Source: Trachythela sp. YZ-2020 (taxonomy: Eukaryota; Cnidaria; Anthozoa; Malacalcyonacea; Clavulariidae). Taken from it: a stretch of DNA of 64,000 bases. Positions 48,541 to 57,533 of the stretch are shown in pieces. The notes under the pieces are model-generated. The model ran no database searches. It saw only the letters and a list, made by a program, of their open reading frames with translations, and was not told where the DNA came from. The DNA lies in NCBI GenBank assembly GCA_016169945.1, contig JADLSH010000382.1:3534001-3598000 (forward strand), given 5' to 3'. A program made the translations under genes and the position numbers. Position 1 is the first letter of the stretch. Every line of letters begins with the position of its first letter.

Positions 48541-48980
48541 TCATCCAGTTCTCAGGATAAAGGCTAGTACGTAATATGGTGGGGTAATATCAATTGGTTG
48601 CCCCTGACCAATTGTGTCTGTTGTGATTCGCTTTTCATTACCCTCACTTGTTCCTGTGTTAAACTCACTATGAGCCCCCTTTGTTGCTATATCAGCTTTG
48701 GGAGTTAAACTCGGTAAGTTTGAGAATCCGCCTATTTTATGGAAATGAGCGGGCATATTCGCTACACTCAGAGTCTTTTCCTTGCTGCCACCAGTTTGGC
48801 CCATATCAGCGAGACCCTTTGATATAATAAATCTGTCCGTTAAATTAGGTGTACCATTGGTCCCATCACACAGACTCCATAAGAAGGTATAGTTGTACCA
48901 CTCCACATTGCTATGATTCCCTTTGGTATTACCTTATCAACTTCAGTGGACCCCCCATCATAACCATAGTACAATGCCAT
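48541..48980 (-). pseudogene. Phage tail-collar-like fibre protein, one-base frame break
   Basis: The real start is probably ATG 48980, directly after ACTACTACTATA and overlapping the previous stop as TAATG. The first ~30 codons end in KGIIAMWSG, the start of a tail-collar domain. The expected continuation (LCDGTNGTPNLTDRFIIS, then MPAHFHKIGGF and the C-terminal PPYYVLAFILRTG) lies in the neighbouring frame, so a single-base loss sits near 48880-48892. Tail-collar domains form trimeric receptor-binding fibre tips in phages and algal or giant viruses. In a Polinton a vertex-fibre role is a reasonable inference. Length of about 145 residues is short but complete for one domain. Confidence 0.78.
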
Positions 48981-49909
48981 TATAGTAGTAGTCTCGACAA
49001 TGTTATAACCGACAAAGCTGATATAACTAATATCTCCACTCCCGGGACCCCTGGGACTCCCGGGACCGGAGTTTCCTCCTCCCGGGGGTGGTCCACCACC
49101 GCGGGCTGTGCGTGTCCCGCTGGTACTGTGGGGTGTGCATGTTTTGCTGTGTAGTTCACATTGGCGTTCTTTCCGAAAGTCTTCTTCGCAATAGTCAATA
49201 TGTTATTATAACCGGCAATTGGCTTCTGTAAAATAATCATATTTCCTGGAACTAGAATAATGCCTGGGCTAGTGGCAGTGTTAAGCACCACATTCGTAGC
49301 TGCTATCGCTTTCCTCATGTTTTCAATAGTAACGGTTGTATCGCTTTGTACTACAGTATCCTCAACAATTTTACGGAATACATCTTGTGTTTGCGAACTC
49401 TTTGCCCCATTGTTAACTATCGGCCACCTAGTTCTTGCCTGAGATCCAAGGACTGCATATACGTAGCTTTCTATGCTTTCCTGTAGGAGCTTCTGTCCAA
49501 GTGTTGTTAGTCCAGTACTTCCAGTTTTTGGTATAAATGACTTATAGTCTGCAGATGCGTTTCTCACCGACTCACCCACCTTTTGCTTGTAGTATATTCC
49601 AACTGGTCGTCCTCGGCTATTTATGGCGTATGTAACATCTTTAACTTTGTTCCATCCACGATCTTTCTTAAATGTACCAATTGTAGGAACCCCTTGGTAC
49701 AACTTTCTACCAGACCACTTTGTGACAATAGGAAGCACCTTACTCCAGTCAATCGCTTGCAATTGATTGGAGTATCTTTTAAGACCGTCTGGAGCTGTTA
49801 GGAATCTTCTAATCCAAAAATAAATATGATACCTAATAAGACTTTCAACTACCGTGCCCACCTTTAGATGCTCCATGGATATCCCTGAGAGATGTGTTGC
49901 TACGTACAT
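48980..49909 (-). CDS. Virion-type protein with C-terminal membrane anchor, unknown
   Basis: 309 residues. It begins MYVATHLSGISMEHL; a start at the second Met (49876) is also possible. The N-terminal region includes IRYHIYFWIRRFLTAP and a Trp/Lys-rich part. The C-terminus has a His/Pro-rich stretch, a collagen-like PGVPGVPG run and a hydrophobic tail (LVISALSVITLSRLLL). It stops exactly on the collar gene start (TAATG), so the two are probably co-expressed and may form one vertex-fibre complex. The IWIRRxLTAP-like phrase recurs, as I remember it, in cnidarian Polinton proteins of unknown function. The frame is intact. Confidence 0.65.
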   Translation of the reverse strand: MYVATHLSGISMEHLKVGTVVESLIRYHIYFWIRRFLTAPDGLKRYSNQLQAIDWSKVLPIVTKWSGRKLYQGVPTIGTFKKDRGWNKVKDVTYAINSRGRPVGIYYKQKVGESVRNASADYKSFIPKTGSTGLTTLGQKLLQESIESYVYAVLGSQARTRWPIVNNGAKSSQTQDVFRKIVEDTVVQSDTTVTIENMRKAIAATNVVLNTATSPGIILVPGNMIILQKPIAGYNNILTIAKKTFGKNANVNYTAKHAHPTVPAGHAQPAVVDHPREEETPVPGVPGVPGVEILVISALSVITLSRLLL

Positions 49910-49949
49910 AGCACAAATACTGGTGTAATATGGTTCGGTAATGACGGTA

Positions 49950-50375
49950 TTAATATCTCTGCATTAGTTTCTTGGGCGCCGCAATCTCAATTTTACTAAG
50001 GTCACTCTGAAATCTATCACTATCGTTAACGTATACATCAAAGTTACTTAGTACAGCACCAACACTCATATCATTGAGCGTTGTCAAGGGTATACCCCCG
50101 CCTGAGGGTAGCCACAACTTAGGCCAGTGATAGTACTTATTTATTGTTAGATACTTTTGGTACTCTTTGTTACCCGTAAATTCCTTCTTTTTAATGTCGA
50201 GTAATATCCAATTCTTTGTTATAAAATAAACATTAGTACCTCTAGCGTTTGACCCATCAGTGGCGGCCCATGTTTCAAAGTGAAACCTACTTGTGTCAGC
50301 ATAAGGATACTTAGTTTTAAAATCAAGCTCGATCTTGCGTTTAGCATCAATTATCCATTGAGAATAATCCACCAT
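49950..50375 (-). CDS. Unknown 141-residue Polinton protein
   Basis: The start is ATG 50375 (MVDYSQWIIDAKRKIEL), at the left edge of the shared divergent promoter; a longer frame to 50411 would overrun the opposite gene. It is rich in aromatic residues (FETWAATDGSN, YHWPKLWLPSGGGIPLTTL). No family recognised. It is the first gene of the minus block, directly before the anchored virion-type protein. Confidence 0.6.
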   Translation of the reverse strand: MVDYSQWIIDAKRKIELDFKTKYPYADTSRFHFETWAATDGSNARGTNVYFITKNWILLDIKKKEFTGNKEYQKYLTINKYYHWPKLWLPSGGGIPLTTLNDMSVGAVLSNFDVYVNDSDRFQSDLSKIEIAAPKKLMQRY

Positions 50376-50388
50376 ACTACTATAATGA
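50371..50388. promoter_or_regulatory. Nine-base divergent start region with ACTACTATA motif
   Basis: The two divergent start codons (50375 minus, 50385 plus) are separated by nine bases, ACTACTATA. Read from the left-going gene this is TATAGTAGT directly before ATG; read from the right-going gene it is ACTACTATA directly before ATG. The same motif precedes other starts in the element. Confidence 0.6.
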
Positions 50389-51134
50389 GAAAAATTACGT
50401 TGGTAGTGCAAACTCCCGAGGCTGTTATCACACCAAGGGTCCCAATATCCTTAGACAGATATGAGTATTTACTGGTAAAAAGGGTTGTAACACTTTGGGA
50501 GTTTTGGAATTTCCCTGAAAATACAGACCTGTTTGACGTGGGCAATAAAACATTTACTACTAAGGCTAGTCACGCCACCTTCTCTGACATAGTTAAGGTA
50601 ATTCATGCATATGATCCAGACATAAAGGTGAAGTACTATAGTGGGACTGGCTTTTGTAAAATCACAACCAAGAGCAAGACATTGAAGTTATACCCTGAAT
50701 TGGCTGAACTTCTAGGCTTCACACCTGGTAATACAATATGGGATGTCAATACAGCCCGAACAGCACACCTTAAGCTTAATATGAATCGCGGATTAGAATA
50801 CCTGAAAATCAACTTCCCCGGTCGATTAATAGATGAGGCTAATAACATCTCCAATCTGAGCAGACCAGTTGTATTTGACACATTGGATAATAAAACGTAC
50901 ACCGCAAAAACTAAGGAGTTGAGCGGGACTGCTATTGAGTGCTCGACTGTGTTGCATCTACCAATTCCTAAGGATGGTAATGTCTTTGGTCAAATACAGG
51001 AGTTCAATGATATTGAGTCCAAGGTTAAGGTTAATACCGGTAATGAAATCAGCAGCTTCCATGTTGTGGTGACAGATCAGGATGATCAACCCAGGGATAT
51101 AGGTAGGATAATAATAGAAGCCTATCTCATCTAA
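50385..51134 (+). CDS. Candidate minor capsid (penton) protein, paralogue 1
   Basis: 249 residues from ATG 50385 (MRKITLVVQ). It aligns along its length with the next gene: N-terminal M(R/L)KIT, a middle block ending LLG(F/Y), an N-N-GLEYIKI-type block, then (Q)xFxDIESKV and a C-terminal TDQxDxPxDxGxIxxExYL. The predominance of short beta-type segments and the C-terminal DQ...D(I/V)G motif resemble single-jelly-roll minor capsid proteins of Polintons. That assignment is inference from composition and position beside the other structural genes. The frame is intact. Confidence 0.55.
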   Translation: MRKITLVVQTPEAVITPRVPISLDRYEYLLVKRVVTLWEFWNFPENTDLFDVGNKTFTTKASHATFSDIVKVIHAYDPDIKVKYYSGTGFCKITTKSKTLKLYPELAELLGFTPGNTIWDVNTARTAHLKLNMNRGLEYLKINFPGRLIDEANNISNLSRPVVFDTLDNKTYTAKTKELSGTAIECSTVLHLPIPKDGNVFGQIQEFNDIESKVKVNTGNEISSFHVVVTDQDDQPRDIGRIIIEAYLI

Positions 51135-51138
51135 ATGT

Positions 51139-51807
51139 ATGTTGAAAATAACAGTACTACTGCAAGGAGATACAACTATTGTGAACCTTCAGGAATCAAT
51201 TGTCACTCCGTCAGCGGTTAGTCTCTTCGTGAAGAAGGCGACCATATTTTGGCGTTTTAAAAACTCCCCCTCTGCCTTCACAGCAATGTCTATTGATGGA
51301 AAGGTTATAGTAATGACTGCTGGGTATCACAACTTTAAGAGCTTACAGTCGTTATTTGAGGGCGAACCTGCAACATTGGAGGCTATTGAGCAGACAGGAA
51401 AGTGTAGAATAACGACACACTCTGGTATTGTTGTGAATCTAACAGAAAGGTTGGCTGCGTTACTGGGCTATAGTAGTGATAACAGAAGCTTCAAAGGAGG
51501 TACAACCACCGTCAGTGATAATCCTGTTAACATTAACAACGGATTGGAATACATTAAGATTAGTTGCAACATTGCGGATCCGGCACGTGATATAGATGAA
51601 TCAGGTAGGAAAAGTAGAAGAATCTGTAGCTTACCGGTGACCATTGATAAAAGTCTATTTGGCAGTGTCCAGAGATTTGTTGACATCGAGTCTAAGGTTA
51701 GTGTAGGGAATGGTGTTATTAATCAATTAGTATTCAATGTTACTGATCAGAATGATAATCCTGTTGATGTAGGAAATATCTTACTAGAACTATACTTATG
51801 GAACTAG
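51139..51807 (+). CDS. Candidate minor capsid (penton) protein, paralogue 2
   Basis: 222 residues (MLKITVLLQ). It begins four bases after the stop of paralogue 1 and ends overlapping the integrase start by ten bases (ATGGAACTAG). It shares the DIESKV and TDQNDNPVDVGN blocks with its neighbour but is shorter in the N-terminal half and clearly diverged, so this is an old tandem duplication. Two non-identical copies could form different vertex types or a heteromer. No break seen. Confidence 0.55.
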   Translation: MLKITVLLQGDTTIVNLQESIVTPSAVSLFVKKATIFWRFKNSPSAFTAMSIDGKVIVMTAGYHNFKSLQSLFEGEPATLEAIEQTGKCRITTHSGIVVNLTERLAALLGYSSDNRSFKGGTTTVSDNPVNINNGLEYIKISCNIADPARDIDESGRKSRRICSLPVTIDKSLFGSVQRFVDIESKVSVGNGVINQLVFNVTDQNDNPVDVGNILLELYLWN

Positions 51808-52521
51808 AGTTGGAGCAGGGATTGAGGGACCTTTATTATAATCCTAAAACAGGATATTCCGGTGTTGAAAGATTGTATCAGAGAGCGTTGGAGGACGGTT
51901 TACAAGTAAGTAGGAAACAAGTAAAAGAGTGGTTAAAGTCGCAAGACACCTACACAAGATATAAATCTGTTGTTAGAAGACATAAGTTTAGACAAACACG
52001 CGCTGACTACCTCGGCGAGCAAATACAGATGGACCTTGTTGATATGGGTAAATACAAGGGTAAGAACAAAGGATATTACTGGATTATTTTGATGAAGCCG
52101 AAAGATGTTAATCTGGATAACGAAGGTCAAGTTTGGACAACGCTTTATGGTCATATATATGGAGACCTGCCGCTAAATAAGTTTAAGGTTGATGATACTG
52201 TTAGAGTGTCTAGTTATAAGTCCACGTTTACTAAAGGTTACGAGGCTAACTTTACGGAGGAATTGTTTAAAATTGCGAAGGTTATTCGTGGTGATCCGAA
52301 CGTTTATGAGATTGTTGATCTTTCCGGTGAGCCAATTATTGGTAAATTTTATGAGCAGGAATTATCAGCTGTTAGTAATAAGCGAGACGGCGGCGTGTTT
52401 AAAGTTGAAAAAAATACTAAAAAGGAAAACACTCAAAGGGAAGAAGATGATTCTGGTGAAGTGGTTAGGTTATGATAATAAACACAATAGTTGGATTCCG
52501 GAAAGTAATATCGTTGAGTAG
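51798..52521 (+). pseudogene. Retroviral-type integrase with chromodomain, core deleted and frame-broken
   Basis: Integrase inserts the element and makes the 6-bp duplication. The N-terminal part (LYYNPKTGYSGVERLYQRA) and the first catalytic Asp region (QIQMDLVDMGKYKGKN, D79/D82) are present. Immediately after GYYWIIL the frame jumps, still in phase, to the region that normally follows the core (MKPKDVN..., then FKVDDTVRVSS, the SH3-like domain). The second Asp and the Glu of the DDE triad are therefore missing (junction about 52090). After an A7 run at 52408-52414 the frame is off by one. The chromodomain (LVKWLGYDNKHNSWIPESNI) lies in the +1 frame up to 52521. Catalytically dead as written. 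Confidence 0.88.
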
Positions 52522-52527
52522 TAGTAG

Positions 52528-55500
52528 ATGGACGAAGAGTTTGAAGACATTGAAATGGGAGATCTAGGAAAGTATTCAGAATATAGCAATATGGACTATG
52601 GTGAGTTGAATACGGAATACGACCGACTAAGTGATCTTTTAGAGAAAACACCAGGGGAGCAAGGAAAAATCTCCAATAGAATGAAGATAGTGGATCAGTT
52701 TCGACTGCTTAGGGACCCGGGACGTCCATCATTTAGAGGTGTGGCAAATACGTCATTTATAGACAACCCTAGTGACAGCAGTAGTGTAACAATAAATGGT
52801 GAGGTAAGTACGCCAAAGGTAATGTCCGTAAAGAAAGCGGGTAACTATGATGATGTGACCGATGAAAACTATAATTTAGCGATAGATTCATATAATACCG
52901 ATGACATAAGCAAACGCTTGACTGAATTAAGGGATGGTAGAGTTGGGGGTATTACTTTAGCCGATATAGGTGAACATGAAAGAAAGGTGGCGACTGACCA
53001 AATAAAGCGCGTATGGCAAATAAATAAGAAGCTCAGACAAATGAAAGGTGGAAAGGTATTAGGTAAGGACACTGTGTCGAGAGACATAGTCAGACGAACA
53101 TATGCCACAGATGACTCCCGGGGGTCTATATCTTTCAAGGTGGTGGATAGTGACGGTAACCTAAGTGAACCAGCCCCAATCTTCATTTCAAGTTCTAAAG
53201 GAAACTTAGTCATTAATAAAAGTAAAGACCCGTCCGTTAAGTTAGCGTTGGAACAGTTCAGAGATATGGTAAGTAAAATCCCTGGAGACTCCTCAGAGCC
53301 TCAAAAAGCTGAGCCCCCAGACTCCTGGGAGTCCCGGGGGTTTCAAAGAATTGAGACACACAGAGAATACCAAAACATACTAGAACTATCGCCACAGGAA
53401 AACAGAGAGCTTGAGGGTGTGCTAAACCCGTCAAGTAGTATGAACCCTGAATCAAGAATTGGTCCCAACGGGTCCTTACAGATCCAGGCAGACCACTTTA
53501 ATGACACAATTAATGAAGTAATTGACCAAAGGGATAATCCGGATACACCCGTGGAGGATTTTATACTATTAGAGGAAAGAGTTATTGGGCTACGAAATGC
53601 AAGGGATAGAACAATAGAGCAACGGCAAGTGGAGGAGGTTCGCGCTGAACAAGAAGAGGATATCAGCAGGTATGAAAGGTTTAAGGAATGGCTTAAAGGA
53701 CATTGGCAACGAAAATTTTTATTGGCTTATTTAATCTTACTGGGCCACCTAACTATGAGAATGTTACTATTTTTTGCTGTAACATTTTTGTTTGCGAGTA
53801 AAGTGCAAGTAAAATGTGATAAATTTGCTCATCGGCCGCCATCTTGGATCAAATTCTCAAAAAATTATCTTTGGGGTCAATGACCTTTGTGACGTCATTA
53901 GATGGGTTCGCTTCAAAACAACATAGGGATCTATATTGCGTGAAGGTTTTGGTAACTAAAAATATGTCGTTTTTGCGTGTTATAATGAACAAAAATTCTC
54001 ACAACCAGGCAGGAGAACTAAGGAAATGCTACACTATCGGGTAAAGCCATATTAAGCGTGTAAGAAGGAAAGGAATGGCGAATTTTACAACTTGCGTGGT
54101 TTAATTGTGTCACGCGTTTGTGAATGATTGGGGTATTATTGAAGCTATACTATAGTATTTTGTGTCGTCATACACTCTGGAAAAGGTTTCAGGAACCATC
54201 TGTTGTTGTAGGATACATTATTTAACCGAAGACACGAGAAGAGATGTTTGAAATGTTATATTATATAATTATAAACTCGAGACACCGAGAAAGGTTGAAC
54301 GAATTGTCAACCAGCGATTTTGAGCACCTTGACCTATAAATATCTGGAGCTAAACTACTGAAAAATAAATCTGGTGCAGAATTATTGGATGCAAGTAATA
54401 TTCTTTTGAAAACAATCTATATTCAAGTTTTAAAGAATAGTTATTCACGCAATTCATATAATTATGAAGTTTTGAGCTTCTATTGTTTTGACGGGAAATA
54501 TGAAGCTGTCAATATAGTACATTATTTAGTATATCTAGCTAGTTTATAGAAAAAAGCCAGACTATAGCTGTTCTCTGGCTTAAATTCAGTTTCATATGTG
54601 TGGCTAAATAGTTTGGTGAATTATACATGATGAAGCTGGTAAAAATATTGCCGAAAATGTAGCGATTCCCATTTCAGTAATTCAGTAAATATAGTTATTA
54701 ATTGCGTCAACACACAATATCAATTATAGAAGTGAGAACTCTAATATTTTTAGATCTTTTGTTATACTCTTTTTTACGAAAAGTCAAGACGCGCATATGG
54801 GTAGGGATTAGGGAATAACTGATCATTAAAATAGAAAATAATAATTTAATGCGTTGCCGCACTGAAGACTTGCTATTAACTGACATACCGGTATTCTCTT
54901 CGCTTTTCAAAATGACTGTAGTTGTATTAATCTTGTTTGTTTTATACTTTTATTTCAATAATCATGGGTAACTTAAATTTGCACTGTCAATACAAGCGAT
55001 GAAGCGATATACTCTACAACAATCAATAATATACCTTGAATGCGAATACAGCATGCTATTTGGAGTTTGTTTTATGTAATAGCGCTTCTTTATACTACAC
55101 TGTCCAACTGCATTGAAAGTATAAAAGGAGTAGTTCAAATCTCAATGATGAACTATCCAAATTTTTAGGCCTTTATTCTTGTGTATTTTGAATGTATATC
55201 ATAATTGCGCCAGCTACTTAGGTTTAATAGTTAGTATTAGTATAGACTACATTTATTTATTAAGCTTTGCCGTCTAACAATACGTAAACAGTTATTAACA
55301 CAAGACTACATTGTGACAATTTTATTTACTGTTGTATTTTCAATAATAATTGGAACTGAACGTGCTGATAGAGATTTGATTGTTTTGCAATTTGAGCAAT
55401 TTTTATGCATTTACCAGCGAGACATTCAGGGGATATAGACAATAATAGCATAACATTGCATAAGGATTTCCTATGTGATATTCGAATTTATGCGTCTATT

Positions 55501-56173
55501 TCACGCGGAATTGGAACAAATAGTATCAAAAGTAGTGGTACAAACATGTTACACACTTGTTAAAACCTTTCTGCCGTCTATTTTGCCGCAAAGTTTACCG
55601 CGTGTGGTAAACACTATAGAGTTTATATTAGAGAAATTGTGTCAACCCATCTAATGACGTCATTTAATGTATTCATGCATAAATTAGCATACGCCGTTTT
55701 TTTCAAAATGGCGGACGACTGTTGAACTTTGTCACAAATTTTCTCAACAACTAAATGCGATGGACAAGGGAAAGTATGAAATTAAGTATTCCGTAGGCAT
55801 GCTCTATAAATATAAGGAATAAAAATTTTCGTTGCCAATGTCCTTTAAGAATAACAAAGAGCTCACAGTTGGGTTATCCGCTGTTGCCTTGAGTATTGGT
55901 GGGATTATAACTAGTATTATAGTCAGTGGACGCACGGCAGTTTACAAAGGAGCCTCGGCGGTTGGTAAATTAGCCAAGGCTGTTTATAACGTGTTTAAAA
56001 AGATCGCTGCTACACTTGGTCCTTACTTGGGGCCAATAGTGTCAGCAATTGGCACTATCCTAAGTACACTATTAAAATATGGAGCAAAAGGCCTCGCTTT
56101 TCTCGCCAACAACTTATGGCTATTGGCTCTAGCTGTAGCGTGGTTTATTTATGATAATTATAAGCGCCGCTGA
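52528..56173 (+). pseudogene. Large structural protein with hydrophobic C-terminus, split by a TTAA element
   Basis: The first part (52528 to 53696, ~390 codons) is acidic and coiled-coil rich, with charged heptads near 53560-53690. It runs unbroken into the inserted element, which adds about 60 foreign codons before a stop at 53883. The native frame resumes, in phase, at 55849 after the second TTAA and ends at 56173. This part is strongly hydrophobic/amphipathic: LSIGGIITSII, a basic amphipathic helix, GPYLGPIVSAIGTILSTLL, and NLWLLALAVAWFIYD. I remember such GGIIT...NLWLLAL tails from cnidarian Polinton proteins of unknown function; a membrane-active or minor virion role is inference. Start codon motif GTAGTAGATG. 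Confidence 0.75.
53697..55844. mobile_element. TTAA-flanked 2.15-kb element inside the Polinton
   Basis: Inverted ends AGGACATTGGCAACGAAAAT are bounded by TTAA at both sides (53693-53696 and 55845-55848). A further inner inverted match lies near 53893 and 55650 (ATGACGTCATTAGATGGGTT). A TTAA target is typical of piggyBac and Kolobok superfamilies. There is no transposase and the interior is AT-rich, so it is a non-autonomous passenger. Confidence 0.9.
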
Positions 56174-56288
56174 TGCGTAGTAAAGTAAACACAGATGGCA
56201 AGCTGTATTTGTTTAGCACGAAATTTTTCACAAATGTGTACAGCGCAGTGTACAGCACAGTGAAAATAATAAAACGTAGTAATAATAT

Positions 56289-57527
56289 ATGAACAACACA
56301 GAGTCAGAACTTCAGCCGGGTTATCGACGCATGAAAATGTCTAGCGTTAAAGGAGTGAGGACTAGGCATGTTATAACAATGAACCCCAATAAGGTCTCAC
56401 CAGGTGAAGAGCTTTATGTAGACATCCCAAAGCTAAAGCCAGATACTTGCTTAGTTCCCGAGTCACTTCACTTGCTGTCTGACTTTAAAAATAAAAACGC
56501 AAAGAGTTGGTTCCTGAATAACCTATCGAAGTCAATAATAGAAAGGTTTAGGGTAAAGTTAGCTGGGGAGATAGTATATGACTGCTCGAGTGAGGGATTG
56601 TATAATGTATATAAGGACCTATGGTTGAGTAAGTCAGAAAGGGACCAACGAGTTGAGTATGGAATTGGTAGTGAGAACCTTAGAAAGCTTATGTCTGGTG
56701 ATGACACAGGAGCCGCAGCAGGTAATGTTGGGAAAGTGTCTGATGGCTTGATGTTCTCAGTATATGGGAATAAGCTAAGAGTTCAAATAGACCGTATCAT
56801 TAGTGATCATGGGCTGTTTGCGCCATTTTATATGAATAATAGATTCCAATATGTGTTGACACTCAGCAAAGCTATTGATATCATGGAGGCGCAGGGTGGT
56901 GAGGCTGTGGCCGGGTATGAACTGGAGAACTTGGAACTGGAGTATGAGACTGTGGATAATGAAGAGTTAGCCGGTGAAATAATTAATTTATACTCAGCTG
57001 GTCGATCACTATCATACAATCATGTAACTTTAATGAAAACAGTAGAATGGGGTAAGGATCAGACTATTGTTAATGAAAGTATTAACCTACCTAGGAAATC
57101 AATGAAGAGCGTAGTTCTGCTATTCACCAATAAAACAAGAGGTGACACAGAGGAGTATATTTATCCCAATATTGACAATGTGAAGGTCACCATCGAAGGG
57201 GTACCAAACTCTGTCTACTCTCAGGGAATTACCAAGGAGAGATTCTATGAGGAGGCTAGCAGAGTGTTTGGTATCGGTTCACCGGTTGCAGACCAGTACA
57301 TGGGGATAAAAGGCTTTTATAAGGACTCGTTTGCTCTTGTTGTTGATCTTAGAAGTAATCAGGCTAATGTTACAGCTAATGGTAAGCGGATAGTAAATAC
57401 ACAATCTGGTATACTTCTTGAGATTGTTAAAAAGGTAACTGTAGCTAATGTGATGTGCCACATCTTTGTGGTGAGTGACGGACTTGTTAATCTTATTAAT
57501 AAGGACCTGCAATCAATACAATATTAG
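56289..57527 (+). CDS. Candidate major capsid protein
   Basis: 412 residues. The start (56289) is preceded by GTAGTAATAATAT. The N-terminal half is beta-rich with NPNKVSPGEELYVDIPKLKP, then LSKSIIERFRVKLAGEIVYD and YKDLWLSKSERDQ. The middle has a Gly-rich loop (SGDDTGAAAGNVGKV). Late blocks include EYIYPNIDNVKVTIEGVPN and YKDSFALVVDLRS. Position directly before the packaging ATPase is where Polintons carry their jelly-roll major capsid gene. It is shorter than many double-jelly-roll MCPs (often 500-600+), so a divergent MCP or another large structural protein remain possible. The frame is intact. Confidence 0.6.
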   Translation: MNNTESELQPGYRRMKMSSVKGVRTRHVITMNPNKVSPGEELYVDIPKLKPDTCLVPESLHLLSDFKNKNAKSWFLNNLSKSIIERFRVKLAGEIVYDCSSEGLYNVYKDLWLSKSERDQRVEYGIGSENLRKLMSGDDTGAAAGNVGKVSDGLMFSVYGNKLRVQIDRIISDHGLFAPFYMNNRFQYVLTLSKAIDIMEAQGGEAVAGYELENLELEYETVDNEELAGEIINLYSAGRSLSYNHVTLMKTVEWGKDQTIVNESINLPRKSMKSVVLLFTNKTRGDTEEYIYPNIDNVKVTIEGVPNSVYSQGITKERFYEEASRVFGIGSPVADQYMGIKGFYKDSFALVVDLRSNQANVTANGKRIVNTQSGILLEIVKKVTVANVMCHIFVVSDGLVNLINKDLQSIQY

Positions 57528-57533
57528 TAGTAT

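Noticed and set aside
52189..52521. Separate 110-codon gene overlapping the integrase
   Set aside because: Only its last part (the chromodomain) is meaningful, and it is the frame-shifted end of the integrase; the N-terminal part is out-of-frame noise.
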